From Amphibalanus amphitrite (taxonomy: Eukaryota > Arthropoda > Thecostraca > Balanomorpha > Balanidae), in the NCBI RefSeq assembly GCF_019059575.1, contig NW_024881989.1, positions 62,001 through 126,000 of the forward strand: a stretch of DNA of 64,000 bases, given 5' to 3'. Below the pieces are notes generated by a model. It was not told the origin of the DNA. It saw only the letters and a program-made list of their open reading frames with translations, and did no database searches. Below are positions 45,576-56,914 of this stretch, in pieces. The position numbers and the translations under genes were made by a program. Every line of letters begins with the position of its first letter. The stretch's first letter is position 1.

Positions 45576-46928
45576 CGGGGTTACATGAGCGATCCGTTCC
45601 AAATACGCACTACGCTAATGCGCATCAGCTCCCCACAAACGGATCTACGGCACCGGTTACATGAGACTAATTCGTTTTATCTACGTCAAACGGATCTTGT
45701 TTGGCTCACCCGGGCTGACTCCTCGACGGCCGGTAATTCGCATCACAAACGGAATAGGATTAGCGTACAGTCATGGCGCAGTTGCGGCATTTACCGGGAC
45801 GACTGAGCTAAATTTTAAATAATTATATCATTTGATAGGCTTAAAAACATTTAAAATTAACATGAAATCAAAAAATGAAAACAAAGTTTTCTTGTTTTAA
45901 GTCAGTGGGCACTGATTCGCCATGCAGCGACAGCAGGGTGGTAAGAAAAAATTATCTATCAAAATATTTCATTCATTTTATTTCACATGCAAAGACTAAA
46001 CCAAAATACCAACATTTTTTTGTTATTTTCTACGAGGCAGCCAATAAAAAAAAATGCTTAGTATTTTGCATTTTGACGCTTCCAGTCAGCAAAGAATAGT
46101 TCTTGTGAAATACGGCCCGAATGGTGTGCCTCGGACGTTTCGGTTACATGAGCGATCCGTTCCAAATACGCACTATCGCTAATTCGCATCAGCTCCCCAA
46201 GAACGCATTCAGTGCACCGACTACATGAGCAAATTCGTATCAGTGACGTTAAACGGATCTAGTTTGGCTCTCGGCCCGATGCGCATTACAAACGGAATAG
46301 CATACAAATGTGGCGCACTTCCGTAGCAATAGAGGTGACTAAATTAAAAATTTATCATCTTATGTCTTTTTTGCATTTAATCTGCTCAAAACATTCTCAA
46401 TTAACTTAACAAAAAAAGTTGAACATAAAGTTGTCTTGCTTTGACTCATTGGGCAATTGCCTCTCTTGATTCGTCTGTAGTGCTGTCAGAAAAATGTTTC
46501 AACTGAAAGTACTTTGATATTTTCTTTTTGGTTTTCACTATATTTATTGACAAAATACCGACATATTTTTTTAATTATTATTTCAAAAGAAGCAAATGAA
46601 AAAAATACCTATTATTTTGCATTTTAATGTTTCTTTTTGGAAAGAAATAGTTCCTGTAATACGTATCTTGGTCCTATTCGCTTCTAAGCCTCTTTCTCAG
46701 CGGATTTTGTTTGGACCGCCGATTCGTATTAGCAGGTGGATACATGAGTCGGTAGTACGCTCCTGATTCGCATTAGCGGTGAATCCGATCGTGATACGTA
46801 TTTGCTTTGCTCATGTAACCGCGGATCGGATCGCCGATTCGTACTAGCAGGTGGCTACATGAGTCGGTAATGCGTTCCTAATTCGAATTAGCGGCTAAAT
46901 ACGTATTTACTGTGCTCATGTAACCCCG
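45576..46928. mobile_element. 1.35-kb inverted-repeat element (CGGGGTTACATGAGC ends)
   Basis: CGGGGTTACATGAGC at the left is the exact inverse of the right end (GCTCATGTAACCCCG). The subterminal block GATCCGTTCCAAATACGCACTA occurs again at 46153-46175 behind a second GGTTACATGAGC, and related blocks (TACATGAGTCGGTAATGCG) occur near 46735 and 46855. Several end-like modules are thus nested or tandem. No transposase and no clear target duplication. Confidence 0.75.
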
Positions 46929-48300
46929 ATAAAACTAAGGGTTGGATAATCGCATGGTTGTGCTCACAAATAGCTCAGCTGGCCCTCAACAGCAAAGCCT
47001 GACACTCGCGGCGCCCACATGTGACCAACAGTTTGCATGACTCTTTAGTGCCCTGGTTTGCATGTGGCATTCCAAGCTTATTGTAACAAGTGCGTCATCC
47101 ATGTATTAAAAATAAATTATTTTCCGATCAGTTTGTTTTGGCCAAGTTTTGGCAATTTAAGGTAGAAAACGTTAAAAACGATGCCAATACAAACCTTATT
47201 TGTTTATCATGCAAAAATATGTATTCACAAACCTGAATATAATTCGAAATATTGAAATTACATTGTTGTTGTTCTCCTTTTCAATTATGTGACGTCACTA
47301 AAAAGGATGCTGATTCTGAAACTAAAAAGAGTAAAATCAGCAGCCTTGTCATACTTCATGTTCAATTGTACATGCCACTCTGCAAAGGTGCTGCACAAAA
47401 TATGACGTATTTGTCAAATCTCCAAATCCATTTGCTTACGCCTGCTTTTTTGTTCCACCGTCAGCAGCGTTTTTGGCTGTTTGAACACAAATCACGAACA
47501 ATTCCTTATGCCTCTTTTATATGAAGCAGCGATGCCATTCCTTGGGATTTGTCCCAAGATCTTGGGATTTGAACATTAACATTGGGATCTTGTGATTTGC
47601 ACTGCATATCTTGGGATCTGGCAGAAGCTGATTTCACTTTGTCTTCTCATGCTGTCGAATGCTTTTCCTTGGTCGATAATAGATTTAGGATGGATTTGCC
47701 TCACGGACGGTTAATCAAACATTGAAGTAACGGACGAAGCTTGCGATGTTTCTAGCAGGCATTATCTTACCGAGATCGCAGGATTATTTTTGTACCATTA
47801 CTGTTATAGGTATAGTAGCAGCTTTCAGTCGCTTTTCGCAACTGGCGCTCATTTGTTTAATTTCCAACTACCGATCAACGGGGATGGGTGGTTTAGCGGC
47901 ATGATGTTGGGTGGCTATGAAAAGCTTTTACAAATATTATGCCTGAAAAATATTTCAGAAAGCGGCTCCCGCACAAAGCGTTTCATTTTACGGTTTTGCT
48001 CTATGGAGGCTTATCCGTTGACCGCGAACCAAAATAAGGGCAATTTGTCTTTGACCTCGGAAAAGTGTCTGGTCACCTGACCTCTGGGCTCTGCTGGACC
48101 AAAAATAATCAAACTAGCGTAACCTTGCGACCTTCACAACATTGCTGACGGCTTGTAACTATATAGTCCAGGGGACGAGTTAGGTCCTCGTTTAGACCCC
48201 CTCGCCATCGTCGGCTTGAAAATGCATGGGCCCCAGCGGGCACTGGCTTATGCGCAGATTCACAGCATAGGCTTTTCGATTTCGGGATTCACATAAGCTT
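46929..48300. other. Intergenic DNA, no gene recognised
   Basis: Apart from a small cluster of CTTGGGATTTG repeats at 47538-47625, I see only unique AT-rich sequence. The TTAA at 48301-48304 borders the next element. Confidence 0.45.
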
Positions 48301-48304
48301 TTAA

Positions 48305-50113
48305 CCCTCGCCCGCACATGGGGGGGGGGGTGGTTGCCACCCCCCCCCAGGTAGTGTTTCTGCTCTGCACTCGACATTTTAGAGCTAGAAGGCTGATTTT
48401 TCGTATAGCTGCTCCTCTATCCTTTCTTGATGTCCACTGAAAATTTCAAGTTTCTGTGATTTTTGGTTTCGGAGATATGACCTTGTTTGTCAGGTCATGT
48501 CATGACCCAAATGGCCAATTCTCAACATCTTGCGTTTGCTATGGGCCTTGTGAGCTTTTGACACCTTGATTTTGGCCTTTTTTGCCAGTCTTACCTCCCA
48601 CCTATCATGGAACATGTTGTTCGACGATGTACAGGTGTCAAGGTCAGGGTCAAGGTCAACCTAGGTCATCTAAGATAATTGCGTTTTAGGCAAGCTGAAT
48701 TTACTTTTTGTGAATTTTTTTGACTGCATTTTTGGTAAAAGCTTCTCAGATCATGATTTCATGTAATATGGACCGTGGACACATAAACAATCGGTGCACA
48801 CATCAGTATACACACAGACACACACAGACATACAAACACATATAATTGACCTTGACCTAGCTTGACCTGAAATGACCTCAGCAGCAAAAATCTGGTCGGG
48901 TAGTGTGACAAAGAGGTTCTAGCTGGCCTGGCACCAGAAAACGGCATCGTCATCGGTATATGATAAGCAGCGCACTTGATATCCAACGGTGACCCAAAAC
49001 AGCAACATTTTTTAGTTTGACCTGACCTGGAAGGTCAATGACTGACCTGAGAAGGTAAAACTGGGTATCGTTGGATTCGTCTCTTAGCAAAGAATCTTTT
49101 TGGTCTTTACCGCTAAGCTCTAGGGGAAAGTGGGGTATGACGGGCATGTTAGTTTTGCGGGTCTGTACCTCTGAAGTCTTTTCTTCGATTGCTTCACCAA
49201 TTTAGCACAACCATCTTCAGGCATTTTTCTTTCAGTGCCCCTTTGACACCTAAGGTCTAAATCCAATACTTTTCAATTGAGAGTGTTTTTAGCAAGACCC
49301 TGCAAAAACCCGTCTTACCCCACCGGGGAGGGTAAGACGGGCACTGATGTTGGGGCAAGACGGGCACAACGTTAGTTTGAACTTCTTTACATATTTACTG
49401 CCGAATAATTATGCTAATACATCTTACACATCTGGCTTTTGATCTTACAGTCAATATTGTAAGGTTCGTAGCATCGCACGGCTACTTATAGGCGTAATGG
49501 TATTGATCGATGTAATGAAAAAATTAAACAAATTCAAAGCTGTCTATTTAAATAATTTCGATGGAAATGCGTTGCAAATGATGTAGAACAGCGTAAGTTA
49601 GCTTAAAATAACAATATCAGATGGTTTGCATTCCTTTCATCATTGTTGCCCGTCTTACCCCATTCGGCTGCCAATAAGGATATCACACCGCCTCCGGGCA
49701 CCAAATTAAAGGATTCATTCGCCAGCATACACATTTGGATGACACCCTAAGACGAAACTCTCATCAAATTTCCAAAACAAAATATGAAACAGCGAGGTCA
49801 GAAAACACTACGAAACACGATAGTTCTGCTTAGAGTGCAAGGCACGTTTTTAGCTTTTCCACAATTTTTCAAAAACTATTTAAGATGCGTACCTCTGCCT
49901 TCACCTCACAGCAAAGAACCACACGGCCGATTACCAACCACAACAAGAGGTTGCTAGCGCCAACGGTTTGGGCTAGAGGGCCGGTGCCCGTCTTTCCTAC
50001 CCCGCCCGTCTTACCCCACTTTCCCCTATCTCCAACAGGAACGAAATGGCCCGGGGGGGCAACCCCCCCCCATGTGCGTTCTAGGATGGGAAAATGGCAT
50101 GTGCGGGCGAGGG
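48305..50113. mobile_element. 1.8-kb TTAA-flanked inverted-repeat element
   Basis: Left end CCCTCGCCCGCACATGGGGG and the inverted right end (ATGTGCGGGCGAGGG) are each bordered by TTAA (48301-48304, 50114-50117). A G/C-run hairpin lies just inside the left end (48320-48347), and its counterpart inside the right end (50053-50069). AGGTCA-type words (48490-48670, 48850-48870, 49013-49055) resemble the 54321 element. It contains the nested element at 49131-50028. No transposase frame is visible. Confidence 0.82.
49131..50028. mobile_element. Nested inverted-repeat element (TAGGGGAAAGTGGGGTA ends)
   Basis: TAGGGGAAAGTGGGGTATGA at the left, followed by CGGGCA, is mirrored at the right by GCCCGTC then TTACCCCACTTTCCCCTA. 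Internal copies of TAAGACGGGCA and its inverse occur at 49313-49372 and 49649. It lies wholly inside the TTAA-flanked element, so it inserted later. Non-coding. Confidence 0.7.
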
Positions 50114-50117
50114 TTAA

Positions 50118-50475
50118 GAGCTTGTTTTGGAGCCCATATTTCAAAACTCAGTGGTGGAAAACACTTAAAATCAGCCTGACCTCACCTAACCCTAGCTTCT
50201 CCAAATGTGTCACGAGAAAAATTTCGAAATAAATCCAAAATGCCACAGACTTCGTTTCCAAGAAGTTCTAACAGATTCGGACTTTGTGTTTTGGGTCCTT
50301 GACCCACCATTGACGGTCGACGAATGACCTGACCATAATATCAGATACCACCGGCTTCATGTTGTCTAGGCCAGCATCTTCATTTTTCGTGAATCTCTTA
50401 TACTCGGTCAGGAACCGATCAGCTGTAGGAGTCCGATCGCCCCCCTCCCCCTCCCCTCCCCCGGTCCCTCCCCGG
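50118..50475. other. Intergenic DNA, no gene recognised
   Basis: Unique sequence ending in a C-rich run at 50440-50475. Nothing supportable. Confidence 0.4.
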
Positions 50476-50706
50476 TACAGGTCTCGCGGGTTTTAGCGGT
50501 AGGTTTTGCACCTAGAAAAATGAGTGTACTTCAGGCTATATCTTCGTTGTCTGAAGCTTTTAAGTGTTGAAGATGCTATCGATTTGTTGGGTAACAAACC
50601 GGCCATGATCGTGTAAAATGGCTTCATCGTAGATCGATTAGTTTCTGAGATATAACCGGAAATGTAAAAGTGCAAAACCTACCGCTTAATCTCGCTAGAG
50701 CCGTAC
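50476..50706. mobile_element. 230-bp MITE related to the 39747-42970 ends
   Basis: The left end (ACAGGTCTCGCGGGTTTTAG, then CGGTAGGTTTTGC) is mirrored at the right end (GCAAAACCTACCGCTTAATC, then TCGCTAGAGCCGT). The left terminus is the same as at 39747. A TA borders each side. It is nearly a perfect hairpin around a short centre and is non-coding. Confidence 0.72.
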
Positions 50707-50942
50707 ATTAGCTGCTGTAAATACACCAATAAGGACAAGGGTGGACCCGAAGAAGAGAAAGTTGAATACTAAACACACTAATATGTCCAAAATAAGCTAT
50801 GGATTTACTTGGGGTACTCCTAAGGATATGCGATGGATGAGTAGTCTTGTGATTCGAGACGAGAATCTTGGGAAATTCTGGTCGAGATCTTGGGATGGAG
50901 CAAAAATGTGGATGGCATCACTGATATGAAGCTCTTTTATAT

Positions 50943-52386
50943 GGGCCCTGTTTCACCGGTGATAGCAGCACGTTACTATCAAATTGCGCGAGCTGACGTA
51001 ATGTGATGACGTCATACTGCTGACGTAAGGGGCAATTCTGGCGCACGATTGCCGCAATATTGTTTTACGTCATCAGCTAAATGTTCGAAGTTAATGTCAA
51101 AATTTTTCCTAAACCCAACTTCTTTTAAATACATCATATTGAAAAAATATATATCAAAAATATATATACTATCATGACTGCGTAAACTCTTACTTTAAGG
51201 CTCATACGTCACTTAATGCCGCCGCCAAGGTCGCGGCAATCGTGCGCCGGAACTACCCATTACGACAACAGTATGGCGTCACGACATGACCAAGGCCCTA
51301 TATACCAGGGCCCTGTTTCACCGGTGATAGCAGCAAGCTACTATCAAATTGCGCGAGCTGACGTAATGTGATGACGTCATACTGCTGACGTAAGGGGCAA
51401 TTCTGGCGCACGATTGCCGCAATATTGTTTTACGTCATCAGCTAAATGTTCGAAGTTAATGTCAAAATTTTTCCTAAACCCAACTTCTTTTAAATACATC
51501 ATATTGAAAAAATATATATCAAAAATATATTTACTATCATGACTGCGTAAACTCTTACTTTTAGGCTCATACGTCACTTAATGCCGCCGCCAAGGTCGCG
51601 GCAATCGTGCGCCGGAACTACCCATTACGACAACAGTATGGCGTCACGACATGACGTCAGCTCGCGAAACGTGATAGCAGCTTGCTGCTATCACCGGTGA
51701 AACAGGGCCCAGGTAGGGTCGTCCGGCGATTCTACCTTTTCGTGACGTCAGCTCGTGACGTCATTTGGAGTCAAGTCTCGAAGCCCCGTTCAATCCCCAT
51801 GTAAATGAGCGATTTTTGAAGCACTGTAGAATGAAGTCTGCACAAGATATATCAAACCTAAGTATCTTATCTGAAAGAGCAGACAATTTTCTGCAAGTTA
51901 TCTATTACGTGTTTTTCGCTAAATCTTTTGCTTTTTTCACAAAAGCGTAAAATGTCCCCCCATGTCTCCGCAGCCTCCCTGCCGCCGGCCGCCGCGCGGT
52001 CGCGGTAGTGTAGTGGTTAGCGTGCCCGCGCAGTATTCCAAAGGTCCCGAGTTCGAATCTACGCGGTGCGGAACTTTAATAGCAATTCCAAGCTGAATAT
52101 GCGCACGTCCATATTATATTAATATTAGTATAGCTAAACTGTCACGAAGCTATCCATATAAATTGACTTCACCCAAAATATTGGCAAGATTCTATTAAAA
52201 TATAAATTCAAATATGGCGGCTTGGACTGCCGCGTGCGTTAGGCTCCGCCCATAGCTCCGCCCACATGCGTGACGTCATTCGTGTTAGTGGACACACGCG
52301 GAGATAGGGGACGACATGGGCCTGGACATGACGTCAGCTCGCGAAACGTGATAGCAGCTTGCTGCTATCACCGGTGAAACAGGGCC
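50943..52386. mobile_element. Cluster of GGGCCCTGTTTCAC inverted-repeat elements (at least two copies)
   Basis: GGGCCCTGTTTCACCGGTGA starts at 50943 and again at 51308. The inverse end (TCACCGGTGAAACAGGGCC) occurs at 51691-51710 and 52367-52386. 51308-51710 is a complete 403-bp element. 50943-51290 is a near-identical copy lacking its right end. The outermost pair may delimit a larger composite. Arms include the palindrome TGACGTCA (CRE-like) many times. No open frame. Confidence 0.78.
52005..52080 (+). other. tRNA-like sequence, probably a retroposon head
   Basis: TAGTGTAGTGGTTA (box A-like) and GAGTTCGAATC (box B-like) are spaced as in a tRNA. The acceptor stem, however, does not pair well and the T stem is poor, so I do not call a functional tRNA. 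It lies inside the inverted-repeat cluster. Confidence 0.45.
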
Positions 52387-53751
52387 ATGAAGCCTAGCTG
52401 AACTAGGGCTTTAAGATTGGTAATTATTTTCCATCCCCGTATTTCAATTTCTCGAGAGACCTGCTGCAATTGGTAAGACTATCGCAATGGTAAATTTGGG
52501 GATTGGGGTGGATGTTTTTTTCCGGATGAGGGATGAGGAATATTTTTGTCAATTTATTGGCGAATTTGCCCTTTTTCACTCTAGACTCTAAATTGAATAT
52601 AAACACTCCATATTGTCACAAATCCAGACTGGAAAAATCAATGTATCAGTCTTCATGTCAGGCATAGTGGTTGAATTCCATCAAAATTTATATGCAGCGT
52701 TCGGGTTATTTATGTAGGTACGACAGTATTTAAGTGCTCAGGTCAAGGTGGACAAAGAAATTTTGGCTCCATTGGACGGTTTACTTTGATTTAGTTTTAA
52801 CTTTTTAACAATTTGATCTTTTAAGGTGGAAGGGTCCCACACCCTGCTTAGTGTGTACCTATGTGTGTGTGTGTGTGTGTGCATGTGTGTGGAGGGGGGC
52901 CGAGGGGGGTGCTTGGACACCCGGCCCTCCATTTTTTGTGAATGTCTAAAAAAAAAATGGTAGCTCTGAGCACCAACATTTTTTTGTTCACCTTGGGCCT
53001 GTTCCAGCGCCTCCAGAGACCAGAAACCTCCAGAAAGCCCTAGAATTATCCAGAGATTGTTCCAGCACCTCCAGAAAGCTCCAGAAAGCTCTCCCCAAAG
53101 CTCCAGAAACCTCCAGTAGCCTCCAGCAAAGGTATTCAGCTTGACGATAAGGGTAAAAAACAACGATATGGGTCAGCGTATGTGCAAGATGCCCTTCCCC
53201 GGTCAGTTCCTGACCTTGACCCTAGGTGAACTGTTCAAGTTGACCTTTCAAGAGCAAATGATCGTTGATTTGACACGTCTCGATGAGAGAGACACGATGC
53301 TGGTTAAAGTAAGCTTGTGCAAGTCTTGTGCCAAAAGTTATTGCAGAAAAAAAAACATTTTCGCAAAACGTGTACCTACCTACCTGTTTTGGCAGTTTGT
53401 GCAAAATGTATGCTAAACTGTTGACCTTAGCTCGAAATATGAGGATAGTTACAGAAAGATCATTAAAAGCTATCGAATGTACGTTCCGCGGTACTTTAGC
53501 TCTATCCGTTCCTGAGCTATGCACCGCTTTGTTGAAAGCTTCCGAAATAGACGAAATTTGAACTTTGATGGCCTCTGGTCACCTGACCTTTGACCTGACC
53601 AAAAAACATGACTGAAGTAATTTCGTTTTTTACGCTCTTTCGAACGTCGCTTACCCCACGTATCGCTACGTGGCCCAGGAGCCTGAGTTAGAGTTGGGTG
53701 TTCGACCCCTCAGCAGGATGTGGAAATCCAAGAACCCCAGCGGGGCGTGGG
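52387..53751. other. Repeat-rich intergenic DNA ending in a TTAA-family terminus
   Basis: Holds a (GT)n run at 52862-52890 and a CTCCAGAAA-type repeat (53000-53125). The right-hand end (CCCCAGCGGGGCGTGGG) is followed by TTAA at 53752-53755, matching the ends of the 40371 and 54321 elements. The corresponding left end is not found, so the copy is broken. GACCTTTGACCTGACC words near 53590 support the family assignment. Confidence 0.55.
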
Positions 53752-53799
53752 TTAATCTTATATACCATAGGTAGGTACATTCTCTATTGAAACTATCGC

Positions 53800-54110
53800 T
53801 ACTCGAAGTATCGCTATCGCTCCCTGGTATGAGAGCCCCTGGCTTTTGAGGGTTAGCCGCCTGGCCGGGGTGCGTATTCGCCAATAGTATTACACGAATC
53901 GGCCCACCAACTAGCGACATCTCTAGTGCGACGTCATAGCCAGCCGACGTGACAATCATGCATTGAGGCCAGATTTGAGTTGAGACTTTTTTTAATTGTA
54001 TATGGCAATTCAACTGACAGTATGTCGTCATAGCCAAGTGGTTAGAGTCTCGGTGTGATAGGCAAAAGGTCGATGGATCGATTCCTGCTTTAGCGGTTCT
54101 TTTCTAAGAA
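53800..54110 (+). other. Repeat module R1 with tRNA-like 3' part, copy 1
   Basis: A conserved module (CTTTTGAGGGTTAGCCGCC near 53845, then CGTATTCGCCAATAGTATTA with CACGAATCGGCCC near 53870) is followed about 130 bp later by a tRNA-like sequence. That sequence has box A TAGCCAAGTGGTTAGAG (54037) and box B-like GATCGATTCC. The same module occurs inverted at 56423-56760 in front of a different tRNA-like sequence. This is dispersed DNA, possibly a SINE with an unusual arrangement. Confidence 0.6.
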
Positions 54111-54320
54111 GTCGGTTTTAGACACGCATTTTTGGCCCCTAGGCCCTAAGTTCGCACGCCAATATCGTACGCCCAATAAATCTATGACAAGTATTCATCT
54201 GATTAAGGAATAAGTTGCAAAAGAACTGCAGTTGCAGTCTGTACCTGAAATACCAATTGTGTTACGGTACTGTCGATACTGTCGATCCCCTGGTGGCAGA
54301 AATGTTTAAGTTATAGTTAA

Positions 54321-55513
54321 CCCGCGCGGGGCTGGGGTCTCCAGCCGAACGCGCGGGGCTGGGGGGGGGGTAAATTTTACCCCCCCCCCCCTGTTATCTC
54401 CCGAACTAATGGTCCGATTTGGAAAATTCAAACGCCAATCGAAAGCTCTCATCACGAATTACTAAAAACATGTACTTAATTTAAAGTTTGAGGTCAAGGT
54501 CAAGGTCAGGTCAAGGGTACAAATTGCAAGTTTCTACAGTAGGTATCGGCCTTGCACCGTAGTTGCCGAAGAATGGAGTCATGGACTGAGACTGATCGCC
54601 CAAAACGTGTTCTTAGGCTACCAAGACAATATTCGTTGCATACAATATCATTCAGAGGTCAAGGTCAAGGTCAGGTCAGGTCAGGTCAGGTCAGGTCACC
54701 AAAAAACAAAATATAGAAAAGGGCATGTGCGACACATGTTTTATGGGTCATTTTACTCATAGAATTCAATAGGCACACTCAATAAGTGATATGGACCACC
54801 TCTGGATGAATTTCAGGTCGAGGTCAGGTCAAGGTCAGGTCAAGTGAGGTCAAATTTTGAAGTTGGTTGTTAAGGCCTAAAAAGGTGTCTATCTGATGCA
54901 GTTTTTCACGGCGAATCGAATGGTGCTATTTTTGTTTCCGTACGAGGGCTAGAACTTCCAAAGAAGTCATTTTTTCAAAAAATTTGTGTGTCGTGACGTC
55001 ATAAAATTTTGAATAACTCCCACATTTTTGAACCGATTCTTCTAAATTTTGGTATGTAGGTGCACATAGACCACTTCTCTGACATATATTCCGGTTTTTT
55101 TCGATAGACTCAAAATTTTGGATTTTATAATGATTTTCCCAAAAAAGTCAGTTTTTTGAAAAAATTTAGGACAAAATCCAAAATTTTCAAAAAACCGAGA
55201 TAGCCATTTGATAGACAAAGTAAAATTACGTATAACCTTTTTTTTGTTACGTCTTGATTCCTTTAAAAATGAAGATGTTAGCGGCGTTTGAACTTTTGCC
55301 GTTTTTGAGGCGAAAATGGCGAACATGACGTCACTAAAACGTCAATTTCTCAAAAATTTTCCGACGGATTTCGCTCAAATTTTCAGGGAACGTGTCAAAT
55401 TGATGTAAGAAAAGGTACTGAAAGTTTGGCGGCGCTGCGCGCCGCCGTTTTTGAGATATCGCAAAAATTCGCGAGGAGGGTAAAATTTACCCCCCCCCCC
55501 AGCCCCGCGCGGG
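54321..55513. mobile_element. 1.2-kb TTAA-flanked inverted-repeat element (reference copy)
   Basis: Left end CCCGCGCGGGGCTGGGG and its inverse (CCCCAGCCCCGCGCGGG) at the right are bordered by TTAA (54317-54320, 55514-55517). Just inside each end a G- or C-run surrounds the palindrome TAAATTTTA. Three dense clusters of GGTCA direct repeats lie at 54490-54520, 54655-54700 and 54820-54855. Fragments of the family occur at 38880, 45010 and 53750. No transposase. TTAA flanks suggest mobilisation by a piggyBac-like enzyme. Confidence 0.88.
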
Positions 55514-55517
55514 TTAA

Positions 55518-55986
55518 GGCATAGCTCCTATAGATGACGCCTATGACGGCTGGAAACTGATAATCTCGTCCCCTGATTACGCTAACAGCTATGCCCAACT
55601 TTTTTGTGCATGGTGATTCTTACATGAAAATTATCTAATTGCATGCTAACCAGCGTGCGATTTTTAGCTTAGTTTTCGCTACTTTTAGGTACTTTACCTT
55701 GCCATGAGTGCCACCTACTTTCAAAAGGTCAGCGCCACTCCTGTCATATCCAGCAGGAGCTGCGTGCTCGGTGCTATCACCCATTGGCAGTGAGAAATAT
55801 TGATCAATGGTCATCGCCCAGCAGCACCATTTGTCTTTCCATTGGCTACATTCGCATAGTATGCACTATGCATTAGTGATGTCAATTGTCAATCACAGAA
55901 AATCAGAACACCGATACCAAACCAAATTCAAACAAAAACCATTGGAAAATACCGAAACCGAACCAATCGGTTGGACTGCAAATATT
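55518..55986. other. Intergenic DNA, no gene recognised
   Basis: Unique sequence without a supportable feature. Confidence 0.4.
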
Positions 55987-55994
55987 TCTCTTAG

Positions 55995-56306
55995 CAGGGC
56001 ATATTTTAAGGCACTTACTGCGTCCCATTTTGGGACGCAGCCCCCTCGCCATGGGATGTAGCCCCTGCTCATTTGACCCACTGTGTCCCTGCCCTGTCCG
56101 GTTCCCTGACCTGTGCCCTGCTGTCTGCCCTGACCGGTACCCGGCCTTCCCTCTAAAATGTCCTGTGCCATGCCCTGCATCCTGCCGTGCCCTACTTTCT
56201 GCCTTCCTCAGTGCCCTACTCTGTTCCTTGCCCTGTGCCCTTAGTCGTAGCACGTGCCCTCTGCTCAACTTTGGGACGCAGTAAAAATTTGTTAAAATAT
56301 GCCCTG
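55995..56306. mobile_element. 312-bp hAT-type MITE with perfect 8-bp duplication
   Basis: CAGGGCATATTTTAA at the left is the exact inverse of TTAAAATATGCCCTG at the right. TCTCTTAG is duplicated on both sides (55987-55994 and 56307-56314). A second inverted pair, CTGCGTCCCA and TGGGACGCAG, lies inside. The core (56060-56270) is a C-rich repeat of CCCTG-containing words. Termini and duplication length point to the hAT superfamily. Confidence 0.92.
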
Positions 56307-56422
56307 TCTCTTAGGTATGCAACATATTCATTTGAAGAATGCTTACCTCTGATTTCTTAGGTGCACGCCGTTGCAAATGTATCAAAAAAAACGCACAATG
56401 ACAGATAACACGAAAATTGATG

Positions 56423-56760
56423 TCGCCGAGTGGATTCGAACCACCTGCATCCATATCACCATTCCGATACTCCAACCACTGCGCCACGGCGGCAACACGT
56501 ACGACGGAGTTTAAATGTCGTTAAGTTAAAACTTAGCTTCAATAGACTCCACCAAGGGCGAGGACCGAACGTATGACGCCACGCTGACGTCACTCAAGAG
56601 GCACGCTATTGGTCGGGCCGATTCGTGTAATACTATTGGCGAATACGCGGCCGGGGTCGTGAAACCGTGACAACGGTAAGGGCCGGCCAGGCGGCCAACC
56701 CTCAAAAGCGAGGGGCCCTCAAACTAGGGAGTGATAGCCATGCTTTCGAGTACCTAGCAA
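56423..56760 (-). other. Repeat module R1 with tRNA-like 3' part, copy 2 (inverted)
   Basis: On the minus strand the module (CTTTTGAGGGTTGGCCGCC, then CGTATTCGCCAATAGTATTA) precedes a tRNA-like sequence at 56497-56423. That sequence has box A TGGCGCAGTGGTTGGAG, box B GGTTCGAATCC and an acceptor stem that pairs with at most one mismatch. It could be a working tRNA gene or a well-preserved retroposon head. The anticodon cannot be fixed safely by eye. Confidence 0.6.
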
Positions 56761-56914
56761 TGCTTTTAAGAAAGACTTTACAATTATATGCTGGAAAGAT
56801 GCGTATAAACGGTTCCTTAGGCATTCCTTAGAAAGTCTGGAATGGATGATCAAGCACTCTACAGAATGCTCAGTCATTCTAAGAATACGCGATTCCACAC
56901 ATTGCCTGTAACAT

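Noticed and set aside
47252-48080. Short frames of 90-96 codons at 47.2-48.1 kb
   Set aside because: No homology recognised, no splice-phase partners; expected by chance in AT-moderate DNA.
52005-52080. Functional tRNA gene
   Set aside because: Box A and B are present, but acceptor and T stems pair poorly; reported only as tRNA-like.
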